This document shows positions 36,001 to 46,249 of a stretch of DNA of 64,000 bases, in pieces; the first letter of the stretch is position 1; every line of letters starts with the position of its first letter. The translations under genes and the position numbers were made by a program. The DNA comes from Epithemia pelagica (taxonomy: Eukaryota > Bacillariophyta > Bacillariophyceae > Surirellales > Surirellaceae): the NCBI GenBank assembly GCA_946965045.2, contig OX337229.1:3534001-3598000 (forward strand). The letters run 5' to 3'. The notes beneath the pieces were generated by a model. It saw nothing but the letters and a program-made list of their open reading frames with translations, had not been told where the DNA came from and searched no databases.

Positions 36001-38043
36001 AACAGCGGATGAATTGTCTGAAACCAACGCTGAGCTCAAAAACCTACTCAAGACAAAGCGACAAAACATAGGGACCCATAAACCCATCGCTCATCTCGAG
36101 GTTGATGATAAGAGTCGTATTTACTGGTGCAGCTACGAGGATGAGAGTAAAGTCGAAGACTATGTTCCTCAGCATGTTCCAGAGCTTTCCAAGAAGTACG
36201 ATCTGGCAACAACTGGCAAGTCGTTGGCTGCTGCTCTTTCATATGACGACGAAACACGAAAAGTCCTTGGATACATCAAAGTGTTTGCACGAATGACACC
36301 TGATGCGAAAGAAACTGTAATTGAGTGTCTCCATTCAATTGATACACTGTGCCTCATGTGTGGAGACGGGGCCAACGATGTAGGTGCGTTGAAACAAGCA
36401 GACGTCGGTGTAGCCCTATTGTCAGGTTTCGGCAACGTTAACGTCGACAAGGCTGCTAAAGATGACGAAGACAATAAAGATGACGATCCCTCAATCCGAG
36501 CAATAATGAGCCAGGACCACTTAGATGAAATTCGATCATTGCCTCCCAAAGTGATTAAAATGAAGATTCGACAGCTTGGTGTAGACCCTGACAAATATCC
36601 CGATCTCATGGAGAAAGAAGACCTGGTGCAGTTGTACCAGATCAAAGCACGAGAGGTTGCTGTTAAACGTCACGACCAGAAAAACAAGAAGGCAAAAGCG
36701 AACATGACGGCAGCAGAATTGGCAGAAGAGCGGAAACGCGAGGCTGCAGAGAAACAAAGACGCCTGTTTGAGAGGGTTGCGGAGTTAGAGGCTCAGGGAG
36801 TACAATGGGCGACTTTCAAGGCTATGCAAGAATTTTACCGTGAGGAAACAGCTGCAGCAAAGACGAAGAAGGCCGGCTTTATGAAGGCCAAAGGGATCGA
36901 AGGCTCGGCGGCGTCCCTGGCAGCTCACTTTGAGGATATGGAATCAGGCGAACTGCCGATGGTGAAGTTGGGTGATGCAAGCATTGCTGCTCCATTCACC
37001 AGTAAAATGCCCAGTATCCGGAGTTGCGTAGACATAGTTCGCCAGGGACGATGTACGTTGGTTTCCAGTATTCAAATGTATCAAATCATGGCATTGCAAT
37101 GCTTGATCAGTTCATACTCTTTGTCCGTTCTATACTTGGATGGTGTCAAATACGGCGACTCACAGATGACTGCATTGGGCCTTTTGGGATCGGTGTCTTT
37201 CATGTCTGTGTCTCGTATGAAACCCCTTGAGAAGCTTTCCAAAGTCAGACCTTTGACATCAATTTTTCATCCTACACTTTTTGCTAGTTTACTGTTGCAG
37301 TTTGCAATTCACTTGGCAACCATGCTACTTGCAGTTTTCTCGGCGAAGAAGTACATTCCAGATGATTATGATGTGGACCTTGATGGAGCATTCAAGCCCG
37401 GTATATTGAACACAGTTGTCTTTCTGGTCAGCAGTGTTCAACAGGTGACTGTGTTTGTTGTCAATCTCCAAGGGCCACCTTTCATGACAGGTGTTCTTGA
37501 AAATACCCCATTGTACGTACTGACTACTGACCCGATTGGAACACTCCTTGCCTTACGCCTCTCTCATTTCTCTGTTTGTCTAATGAAAGACTTTGGAGTT
37601 TGATAGCCACATTCATGCTTACTTTCATGTTTGCTAGCGAAACCGTTCCGGGATTAAACCGCTATTTTCAGCTGGTTTCATTCCCAAACGACGAGTTCAG
37701 GGACTATGTACTTACTATATTGACGGTGAACTTGATTGCGTGCTTTATGGTGGATCGTCTAATGAAATTCCTATTTTCACCGAAGATCCTTTTCGCAAGC
37801 TTTGAAGGAACAACAAGCAAGGATGTTTTCAAGCTTATGCGCTCGTTTGTATTCGTTGGAGTGCTTATGTACACTTTTGTGGGAAATAGTGAAGGATGGG
37901 ATGAATTATTGGCTCTGGAGCAGAATATAACAGCCAATATCACGGAAACGAGTGAAGTCAACGAACCATGCGTTGGTGCCGCTTGTGATGCTTCCAACAA
38001 GACCTTCCATCCTGTGATAGACGGGATTCAAGATGAATTTTAG
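33077..38043 (+). CDS. SPF1: P5A-type ATPase (Spf1/ATP13A1 family)
   Basis: Exons 33077-33350, 33429-37512 and 37590-38043 give 1603 residues. Intron 1 has a GTTTGT donor. Landmarks in order: N-terminal membrane pair, VNEASLTGESVPQ (about 500), RPELPMQMALAVN in helix 4 (about 654), the phosphorylated Asp in DKTGTLT (697), MVTGDALLTA, CGDGANDVGALKQADVG, then four to six C-terminal helices. P5A pumps extract mistargeted membrane helices from the ER. The usual helix 4 signature is PPELPxE; here it reads RPELPMQ, so two flanking positions differ. Between the P domain and the last helices is a 150-residue charged insertion, placed like the P5A arm domain, containing a SAP-like helix pair (IRQLGVDPDKYPDLMEKEDL, about 1135-1155). 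Family assignment is certain. Confidence 0.94.
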
Positions 38044-38341
38044 AATGTGTAATAAGTTGAATCATCGGATCCGATGGAGTCATCCCCACCGTGGATCTCT
38101 TCTTCTTGAATTTTTCTTAGACCACGTTTGCAGGAACGCCATGGTCGGTTGACTTTATACTAGATTTGTACCTCTTGCTAGAGGAGTAGCTTGAGAGAAA
38201 GCTAGGCTCCTAGCGTTTTCACCTATCATGTCTTGGTCGCAGATATTATAGCCGACCTCAACACGGGGAATACAATAGGCTGCGCAACACCAACACGGCT
38301 GTTACGTTCGCGTACGTCTGCACCGACAACAGCAACGCATC
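38044..38341. other. Short spacer with an imperfect hairpin
   Basis: Between the P5A stop and the ATP synthase d start. GCTAGAGGAGTAGCTT at 38177 pairs imperfectly with AAGCTAGGCTCCTAGC ending at 38214. No other feature was seen. Confidence 0.5.
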
Positions 38342-39035
38342 ATGACCATGAGCCAGACCACCGTAGTTTCCCGTCGCCTTGTGCGGACAATGGCACACCG
38401 AGCCCAAGTTGATTGGTATGATATTGTCTACTTTTTGATGTGGGGAAGGAGAATCTGGTGCACATGATTCGTTGTACCGTTGAATCAGACACCGTTTGAA
38501 GATTAAGCCCATCCCATATTTGTTGTTGGCTTTTTATTTCGTGCTTACGTTTTGATTTTCTTGTTACAGGTCAAAGCCCTATTGGACAAGCAGTCCCCAA
38601 GCTACGACATATTTCAATTCGTACAAGTCCTGGGTTGCTATGGCTGACTCCGAGGCACAAAAGTACTCTAGTCCTCCACCTTCAATTGATTTTGCAGCTG
38701 CCAAAACGAAGATCAAGGACACTGAACTCGTTGATTTGCTTGAATCTTTTTACAACTCAAATAAGCCTGCTCCTGAGACCTTCGAATGGCCCGAAGACGA
38801 CAAACAGCACACTGAGAACCACTTGGCCTTTATGCGTGACCAAGCTGCTTTTGATGCCGAGGCTCTTCCTGTCCTAGAAAAGGAGGTTGAATACCTGAAG
38901 GAAACTCGAACTACGGAGGAAACGACTGTATACGATATGTATCTTAAGTATCCCTCGCTCCACGAAGAGATCGAGGACGAAATTGAAGAGCGTGAGTGGT
39001 TCAAGGACACTGGGTTGGAGTCATCTTCGAAATAA
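38342..39035 (+). CDS. ATP5PD: Mitochondrial ATP synthase subunit d
   Basis: Exons 38342-38415 and 38570-39035 give 179 residues. Exon 1 encodes MTMSQTTVVSRRLVRTMAHR, an Arg-rich mitochondrial presequence; the intron splits the Trp of QVDWSKPYW. The body matches subunit d in order: YKSWVAMADS, PPSIDFAAAKTKIKDTELVD, then FYNSNKPAPETF, a helical MRDQAAFDAEALPVLEKEVE and a TVYDMYLKYPSLHEEIE ending. The subunit is part of the peripheral stalk of the F1Fo ATP synthase in the inner mitochondrial membrane. Reading only exon 2 would start at an internal Met and lose the presequence. Sequence similarity in this family is low, but the order of motifs and the length (usual 160-180) agree well. Confidence 0.82.
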
Positions 39036-40115
39036 AACACGTAGAGCTTGATCCTTAGTCCCATAAGATCATTGAAATAGATCGATTGTCAGTTTTCTGG
39101 AATGTCTATTCTCTTCAGTTCAGGGCATCGATGAAACAATCAGATAGTTTTATTATGAAACGGCATGTACTCCGCACCTAGGAGTACTTCTTGGTAGAAT
39201 AGTAGCGCCTCATTAGTACGGCTAGTGTTGGTAGTTTTCATTTGTTGGAGAATCCATTTCACACTATCATGTCATTGGTTATTGGTTTATGCTGAGGTTG
39301 AGAGTTGAGAGAACTGCATTGACCTCTCGCCATCTCCTCCGGTTTTAACAATGAATGGCATGGAGACGGGGGAAAGCGAAAATTACCGTACTCGCAAGCT
39401 TGGCAATGATGGAAATGACGAAAATTCGCACAAAGATGCCTTCAAGCGATTACGTCAAACAACAAGCAGGACATCTGAGTCAAATGGAATCCCAGCTCCT
39501 GCTAGTCCAGTCGACCATTCTTACAACTTGCCTTTAGGCTGTACCCAGTCTCCTGACGAGGTTTTAACTCAAGTAAGTAGTCGATTTTCCCTCTAGCGAT
39601 GGATGTGCTTCGCAGGTCACAGAATGAAGTCCTCAGACAACTTTTCCTTGGCATTGCCGCAGATGATTGTTCAAAGTGGAGCCAAGTCGTATTCAGAAGT
39701 TGTAGATTTCTCTAGGTCAGCGGGAATTCCAGTCTCACGAATGCTGCGTTTGGATCTAATGAGACAATTGCCGCAATCAACGAATGATATGGATACAAGC
39801 TAAAGACCAGCACTCGCTTACTCCCTCTCCCATACCATACCGTGAAGGAAACCATCTCAAATCCAGTTCTAGGTTGATGATTGCAATGATGACTTGAATG
39901 GTAGTTTCATCGTGCTATTCACTATTCATAGGAGTACCTTACTGCTAGGAGTAGGCTCCCCTACCTTATTTCGGTCCCGTAGACATAGATAGGGTTTATT
40001 CGTACAATAGTTCGTAGGGCGTACGCAGAAATCCGGCGGGAAGCGGCGCGCTCCCGCTTGGGCGCCATGAGAATGAGACGACTTGCGAGAAAAAGAGGCG
40101 CGCTCGCTTCGAGCC
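39036..40115. other. Intergenic spacer with a doubtful small gene and TAGGAGTA motifs
   Basis: About 1.1 kb. It contains the small open frame listed at 39351 and several TAGGAGTA/CTAGGAGTA strings (39179, 39930, 39947). The rest holds nothing I can name. Confidence 0.45.
39351..39596 (+). CDS. Possible small gene, unknown product
   Basis: An ATG-initiated frame of 81 codons (MNGMETGESENYRTRKLGND) is hydrophilic with no recognised domain. A GTAAGT at 39573 could be a donor. Splicing to the CAG at 39615 would end after three more codons, while a second frame at 39603-39803 continues in a different reading. I cannot decide the structure, and it may be non-coding. Confidence 0.25.
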   Translation: MNGMETGESENYRTRKLGNDGNDENSHKDAFKRLRQTTSRTSESNGIPAPASPVDHSYNLPLGCTQSPDEVLTQVSSRFSL

Positions 40116-41742
40116 ATGTTTTTGGATCCAACACATGACAACAATCGAGATCCAGCCATCATTGGAGTGGTTGAACGAACAACGAGTTGCCGAAAGAGAG
40201 GATTCGATAAGAGATTTGACGAAATCAGAATGGTTGACACAGAGACCAAGGTCCATCTAAATGATGGTGACAGCGATGCCCCAATGGCAAAGAATCAAGT
40301 GTCGGAAACGACAAGCAAGACACCATCCGCGGACAATACCGTGCTGTTCAGTCCTCAGTTGTTGCAGATGTATTACTCTCGACTGTTCCCATACTCTTTC
40401 ATGCACTCTTGGCTTAGCTATGGATCCAAGGATACTTCATTGTTCTCTCGTCGTGAATTCTCCTTCACGTTGGATGTCAACGGCGAGGAGGTCTATATGC
40501 GATACCAGTCTTTCTCCAGTGCCGATGAGCTACAGCAACGCATTCTCAATCGCCGACCCACCAAGATTGATATTGGAGCTGTCTTTTCCGCTGATCCAAG
40601 CCAGAAGAACACGCTCTCAGAGTCTCGCTTTCAGCCGGTACAAAGAGAGTTTGTTCTGGATGTGGATTTAACAGATTACGATGACATTCGAAAGTGCGGA
40701 TGTACAGGTGCCATGATTTGCCCTAAATGCTGGACATTTATGCAAATGGCCGTCAAGGTCATGGACGAAGGGCTTCGCAAAGATTTCGGTTTCTCTCACG
40801 TTGCATGGTTTTACTCTGGACGTCGTGGTGTTCACGCTTGGGTCTGTGATGAGTCGGCAAGGTTGCTTTCAGACGAAGGACGGAGCGCCGTCGCAACCTA
40901 TTTTGAGGTAATGTGTCAGGGCATTCTAGAAAGGACCAGCATGAGAATCTCGTCATTGCTCACATCTGCCTTGCTCTTAATTATAGGTCGACTTGGGATC
41001 CGATCGGAACAAGGATGTTCGCTTACCCTATCCTTTGCACCCGATGCTCCGACGCGCGTTTGTCATGTTGGAGCCATTGTTCGTCAAGCATGTGCTTCCG
41101 GTGAGCGGTCATGGTCTGTTGGCATCAGCAAGTCAATGGGACACGTTACTCGATAGTTTGCCGGAAGGAGCTGAACTCGTGAGAGACACCCTGAAGCAAG
41201 AATGGAGCTCGGAAAACGGAAGAACACCTGCTGAAAAGTGGTCGGACCTCAAGCGTCATATTGAGATTTTCTCGGGCCGCAAGTCAGGCAACCGCAAGTC
41301 GGCGAAAAGGGTCTTAACCCCCAAACAGCAAGTACGATTGGAGTGTTGGCCATATGAAGTCGTCTTTCGCCATACGTACCCTCGGCTTGATATCAATGTC
41401 TCCAAGAAGCGCAATCACTTGCTCAAGTCTCCCTTCTGTGTGCATCCCAAAACAGGCCGTGTCTGTGTTCCTGTTCAAGCCAAGGAAATTGATGCATTTG
41501 ATCCATTCTCGGTCCCTACTCTTCCTCAATTGATGACGGAACTTGATGACTACGACCGTCAAAACCCCTTGGACGCGAACGATGACAAGAAGAAACAGAA
41601 AACCTCCAACTGGGAAAAAACAAGCTTGAAGTCTTACTATGAACCTTTTGTAAGAGAATTCCTCGAACCTATGCAACGAGAGATTCGTCGAAAAGAACGA
41701 AATGCTTCGGAAGAAGAAGCAGCATTAATCGGGGATTTCTAG
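40116..41742 (+). CDS. PRIM1: DNA primase small (catalytic) subunit
   Basis: Exons 40116-40907 and 40987-41742 give 515 residues; the upstream open frame begins at TTG, so ATG 40116 is used. Residues 1-85 are a variable hydrophilic extension. The catalytic core then shows YYSRLFPY, the RREFSFTLD strand, the metal-binding DVDLTDYDD (Asp-x-Asp, about 181), a Cys zinc site (CGCTGAMICPKC), and the SGRRGVHAWVCDE motif (about 233) that binds the incoming nucleotide. Exon 2 continues VDLGSDRNKDVRLPYPLHP and ends after LLKSPFCVHPKTGRVCVP and a Lys-rich helix. It makes RNA primers with the large primase subunit and DNA polymerase alpha. The intron contains in-frame codons but ends at a proper ATAG, and the spliced protein matches the family throughout. 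Confidence 0.95.
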
Positions 41743-42042
41743 CAAGAAATTGTAAATCTAGGAGTAATGGTATTGCTTGACTACGCTTACACTTTTATTT
41801 TTGCTCAATGACCTCTTTAGATTCTAGAATCAATCCAGGAAGCAACTCCTATTATGAGTCAGGCCGTTGCTGCAGTCTAGAGTGGCGTGGTGTACAAAAA
41901 GGGCTAGCTCGAGTAGTTTTCCGAAGCATCTTAGTCGCATAAAATTATATACAATAAGGTCTGGGATAAACAGGTTGAACCAAAGATCCCCTACCAAGAC
42001 AACTACCGAAGGCCCTCAATTCAAGCAGATAAGCCACTCAAC
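41743..42042. promoter_or_regulatory. Upstream region of the light-harvesting gene
   Basis: AAAATTATATACAATAAGG around 41941-41959 is a TATA-like stretch about 90-100 bp upstream of the LHC start codon, a plausible position for a strongly expressed gene. No CRE palindrome was seen. Confidence 0.4.
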
Positions 42043-42781
42043 ATGACCATGAAAGTTGCCGCTGTTCTCGCCGCTTTGGTTGCTTCGGCTTCCGCCTTCT
42101 CCCCCGCCCACCAAGGCGCCCGCACCCAAACCGCTTTGAACGCGGAGGAAATGTCCAAGGCCCTTCCATTCATGAAGCGCCCTCCTCTTGTGAGTTTTTA
42201 CAATAGTGTGTTGGTTCGGAAGCAATGTGTCGAATGTTTAGCTCTCATCGCTTCCTGTTTGATTGCGACAGCTTGATGGATCAATGGCGGGTGACCTTGG
42301 ATTTGATCCACTTGGCCTTTCAGAGATCAATGGTGTGGGAATAGACCTCTACTGGCTTCGCGAGGCCGAAATTAAGCATTGCCGTGTTGCCATGATGGCT
42401 GCTCTTGGCAACATCTGGGTTGAGGCTTATGGCCCCGCCCCTGGATGCGAAATGGCTGATGCCAAAAACCAGATGGATGCTTTCTGGCAACTTTGGGGTG
42501 CTCATCCTCAGTACATTGTTGCTGGTTTCATCTTTATTGCTTTTGCTGAGTTTTTCTCTGGAATTGCCGCTACATCTGGACGGGAAAGTGGAATGCGTGC
42601 CCCTGGTGACTTCAAACTCAATCCTTTCGGATACGCTGATGATGAACCCCGATTGATGAAGTTCAAAGAACAGGAGATTGCCAACGGTCGCTTGGCCATG
42701 TTCGCTGCTGCCGGTCAAATCATGCAAGGCATGACAACTGGCGACGGTGCCCTTGAAAACTTGGCTTCTGTTTTCAACTAA
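42043..42781 (+). CDS. Fucoxanthin chlorophyll a/c-type light-harvesting protein (LHCR-like)
   Basis: Exons 42043-42189 and 42272-42781 give 218 residues. MTMKVAAVLAALVASASAFSP is a signal peptide ending in the classic ASAFSP plastid motif. After PPLLDGSMAGDLGFDPLGL, helix 1 reads REAEIKHCRVAMMAALG, helix 2 lies at about 138-157 (YIVAGFIFIAFAEFFSGI), and helix 3 reads KEQEIANGRLAMFAAAGQ. The Glu, His/Asn and Arg chlorophyll ligands of helices 1 and 3 are present; helix 1 has HC where HG is usual. The RAPGDFKLNPFGY stretch before helix 3 resembles red-lineage LHCR (photosystem I) proteins more than the LHCF antenna, a moderate judgement. The gene is tail-to-tail with the dehydrogenase gene, 132 bp away. 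Confidence 0.92.
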
Positions 42782-42913
42782 TTGAATAGCATGCTGTCGA
42801 TTTTTTGGCCTCTCCGATCGCACAAGACTATCTCTGTAGTCACATTGCTACAATTAATACAGACTAGAGATCGAGTTTCCACGATGCGTTATCAAGTCAT
42901 TGATGCATCAAAC

Positions 42914-44038
42914 TTAAACAGGCTCCCCGCGTTTATCTCCATTCCATTCGTAGAAGCCTTTCCCTGACTTTCTGCCAAGATCACCAGCAGTAACTTTTTC
43001 TTCCAGACATGTGGGAATAACGAACGCTGGCTCGTTTGGGTATTTTTCGACCCATCCTTGGACGATGAAAAGACACGTGTCCAATCCAATGTAATCAGCC
43101 AAGTGGAGCGGGCCCATAGGATGTCCTGCACCCAGCTGCATCGAGACATCAATATCATAAACCGAAGCATCTTGCCGGTCGACCATTAGCATTGCCTGCA
43201 TGAGACTCGGTACAAGAAGCCTATTGACAATAAACCCAGGTGTGTCGCCGCAGGAAACGGGGACTTTTCCAATCTCACGAACCCAATTGTAAGCTCGGTT
43301 GAACGCACTCTCGTCAGTTTGATCTGTTTTGATAACCTCCACAAGTTTCATTATCTGATGATCCCTCAGAAGACGTAAGCATTGTTCCAGTCAAAATTCC
43401 GAATGACTAAATGAGTATCACGTACCTGAACAGGATTAAAGAAGTGGACTCCCACAAAATTTTCTGGCCTTCCACTAAACGCGGCCATTTCAGTAATTGA
43501 CAAACTTGAAGTGTTGGAGGCAAACACTGTTTCTGATTTGCAGATTGAACCAAGCTCTCGGTATATTTTTTCCTTCAGGTCCAGGTTCTCTATGACGGCT
43601 TCAACAGTAAAATCAACATTTCGAAGTTCAGTCAAATCAGTGGTGAAGTTGATCGTTCCAAGGAGATGATCCGCTGCCTCTTGAGTGATTTTTTCTTTCG
43701 AAACAAGCTTAGAAACCGATTTTTCAATTCTCTCTTTGCCTTTGTCGAGAAATTTCTGTTCTGGTTCGTAGGCCACCACTTTCGAATGGATTCCAGAAGC
43801 AGCTGACTGAAAGAAAAAGAAATGTAAGTTTTCACACAAACCAAGAGGGCGGCAGCTAATACTAATATCGATACATAATCCGTACAACTTGACAGATGCC
43901 ATGGCCCATCAAGCCTAAGCCCACGACACCGATGGTATCGAATCCTGACGATGCCGACGTGAACGACCTCTGCTGCAGAAGACAGCTGGAGGACCGTCTC
44001 AAGCAGGAAGTCAGTTGTCCCAGCCTATTCGCGATCAT
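42914..44038 (-). CDS. HADH: Mitochondrial 3-hydroxyacyl-CoA dehydrogenase
   Basis: Exons 44038-43886, 43806-43426 and 43354-42914 give 324 residues. MIANRLGQLTSCLRRSSSC with QQRSFTSAS is an Arg/Ser-rich mitochondrial presequence. The NAD-binding loop IGVVGLGLMGHGICQV crosses intron 1. Next come the ENLDLKEKIYRELG helix, FASNTSSLSITEMA, the catalytic His in VGVHFFNPVQ at intron 2, and MKLVEVIKTDQT with the partner Glu. The C-terminal domain has DTPGFIVNRLLVP and ends GRKSGKGFYEWNG. It oxidises L-3-hydroxyacyl-CoA to 3-ketoacyl-CoA in beta-oxidation (or works as 3-hydroxybutyryl-CoA dehydrogenase; sequence alone does not separate these). The three exons join in phase zero throughout. Confidence 0.93.
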
Positions 44039-44436
44039 TATCTCACGTAAAGTGAATATTGAATATGCTCTGTCTTTTTTAAGCAGAGCTCTGCTTTTAT
44101 TTGGGTTTGGGATGCTTCGACAGTTTTTCCGTCAGAGACATCATGCGATGGATGATAGAGATGTCTTCGATCTTTGACTGTCGTTAATCTTACATGCGAC
44201 CGAAACGATTCTTACGCGACCTATATGCGTGCCTGCCATGGCGGGCGTGCTTCTGGAGCGATAAAGTGATGCTACCCCTCCCCCCCCACATTCCGTCCAG
44301 TAACTACTCCTACTCCTACTTACTCCTCGGTGTAGGAGTACCTCTAGTACCCTAGCATTTGCACCTATGCCTGGAAATCTAAAGACTCCTGTCATAGTCA
44401 TATCGTAATGTCACCTCAATGAGCATTGCTACTCCT
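44039..44436. other. Intergenic spacer with CTCCTA/TAGGAG repeats
   Basis: Around 44300-44350 the sequence has repeated ACTCCT units followed by the inverse GTAGGAGTA, forming a weak inverted repeat. No gene was recognised in this 400-bp spacer. Confidence 0.5.
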
Positions 44437-45858
44437 CTAGGCGTAAGTTGATTTTACTTTCTTCACAAACTTTGCTAGGCGTGACATCACTTCATCCACT
44501 CCTTCTTGCTCTTTCGCGCTCATCCATAGGAGGCGGCTGTGAGGCATTGCATTCTTCAATTTTGCCTCGAGTTCACTGCGCGACACTTTCACCTCCAGTC
44601 CCTTCTCCCATTCAATGGTGGACCTTCCTTCAAAAGCATCCACCTTGTTCACGACCACCACCTGTGGGATCTTCGCCAGATGACCCGATCCATATTTGAC
44701 GATTTCGCGATTTAGCATTTGATAGTCGGCAATTGGATCAATTGATGTTGCATCGACAAGATGAAGAATGACATGGCAACGCTCTACATGACGAAGGAAT
44801 GTGTGGCCCAATCCAACCCCCTGTGCCGCCCCTGCTATCAGTCCAGGTACATCACAGAGAACAAGACTTTCGAATGCACCAGAGTCACTCGGATCCATTT
44901 CATAACTAGCAGGCGTCCAAACACCGAGATTTGGGATGAGTGTTGTGAAAGGATAGTTCGCAATTTTGGGTTTCGCTCGAGTCACGGAAGCAAGAAAAGT
45001 GGATTTCCCAGCATTTGGGACACCAACCACAGCCACATCCGCTACAATCTTCAATGTTAGCTTCAAAAGCTTGCGCTCTCCTCCAATTGGTGATGACCGT
45101 AATCTCCTGAGTCCTCGACTCTTGCCTTGGATTGCTGAACCTTCTCCGCCTTCCCCACCGCGCGCAACAATCAACGCGTCATTCTCTTCCGATACGATCC
45201 CCATATCTACTAACTTATCGTTAGAAATCTCAGAGTCTGCATCACCGCTTTCTACGACTTGCTTCACTACCGTTCCCGGAGGAACACGGATAGTGGTATC
45301 TTTGCCATAACGACCATTTTTTGTTTGACGCGCGCCATCGGCTCCATTCTCAGCTCGAAAACTCTTTGGTCTGTTGCGGAATGATTTCCATGACGATGAA
45401 GACACCCCTCCACCAAAGGAGTTTGGCTTCCATGAATTTGTGAGGCCCGCGAGTGTATTCAGCGATGGATCTAGTAGCAATATGACATCTCCGCCCTTGC
45501 CGCCATTTCCACCATCGGGAGGACCGTTCTGCCCCGTCACTCCAACTTTCTTATATGTACTAGCTCCTTGTCCTCCACTACCGGCGCGAACGTAGATGAA
45601 AGCTTCGTCGAAGAAGGAGTATTCGTTTACGCTTCCTGAAATGTCACCAGAGATGCGGTTGTCCTCATCAGCTTCGTTGATAAGTGGCGCATTTGGGGAG
45701 AAATAGGTTGTGTTGTCGGCACGCGAAGCTTCTTCAGCTTGGCATTGGTACCAATTTGTCTTGAAGGTGCTTCTGGGCTTGAGTAGTGACACAAATGCGT
45801 CGGCAGAGAAAGGTTTTGTCAGAACACAGAGGATTGAAAATGGCAAGAACAATAACAT
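44437..45858 (-). CDS. OBG: Plastid Obg/CgtA-family GTPase
   Basis: One exon, 473 residues from ATG 45858. MLLFLPFSILCVLTKPFSADAF is a signal peptide with an ADAF plastid-type cleavage site. The Obg glycine-rich fold spans about 80-265 (FIYVRAGSGGQGASTYKK, DGGNGGKGGDVILLLD, RVPPGTVV). The GTPase domain follows: G1 GVPNAGKST (about 279), G2 region NYPFTTLIPNLG, G3 DVPGLIAGAAQG, G4 VNKVD and G5 SAKEQ. There is no C-terminal OCT domain; the protein ends shortly after G5, as in plastid ObgC. Obg proteins bind the large ribosomal subunit during assembly, and plant ObgC is needed for plastid ribosomes and thylakoids. Target compartment is inferred from the leader. Confidence 0.93.
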   Translation of the reverse strand: MLLFLPFSILCVLTKPFSADAFVSLLKPRSTFKTNWYQCQAEEASRADNTTYFSPNAPLINEADEDNRISGDISGSVNEYSFFDEAFIYVRAGSGGQGASTYKKVGVTGQNGPPDGGNGGKGGDVILLLDPSLNTLAGLTNSWKPNSFGGGVSSSSWKSFRNRPKSFRAENGADGARQTKNGRYGKDTTIRVPPGTVVKQVVESGDADSEISNDKLVDMGIVSEENDALIVARGGEGGEGSAIQGKSRGLRRLRSSPIGGERKLLKLTLKIVADVAVVGVPNAGKSTFLASVTRAKPKIANYPFTTLIPNLGVWTPASYEMDPSDSGAFESLVLCDVPGLIAGAAQGVGLGHTFLRHVERCHVILHLVDATSIDPIADYQMLNREIVKYGSGHLAKIPQVVVVNKVDAFEGRSTIEWEKGLEVKVSRSELEAKLKNAMPHSRLLWMSAKEQEGVDEVMSRLAKFVKKVKSTYA

Positions 45859-46249
45859 CCCCCTTCACTTTCCAAAGATCCAAAGTGTCATCGTGATTGA
45901 TGCCCAGATCCCGAAATATGCCGAAGTCAATCCCTAACGTGATTGGTGGAAGCCACGCTCGAGAGTGTTTCATTAAAAACGAGCTACCATAGCTACTACC
46001 TCCCCAGAACCAGAGGGGATTGCTACGAGGCATTGGGGAATTAAGAATTATGCGTATGTGCCATTGATGGACGAGGGAAAAAGGTCAGGCAGTTGCTGTA
46101 GTGTAACTTGATCCAATGTGGCTTTGTATGCAGGATGCAAAATGCAATGACGATTCATGATAAAGATTGTTTTGGATTGACTTTTGCAGTCTTCATTTTT
46201 CTTTTTGAAGAATAAGTAGCGCACAATGAAATGGATCTTGTCCTCGACA
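45859..46249. other. Intergenic spacer upstream of OBG
   Basis: About 390 bp between the Obg start and the kinesin stop, both genes on the minus strand. No supported feature was found. Confidence 0.45.
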
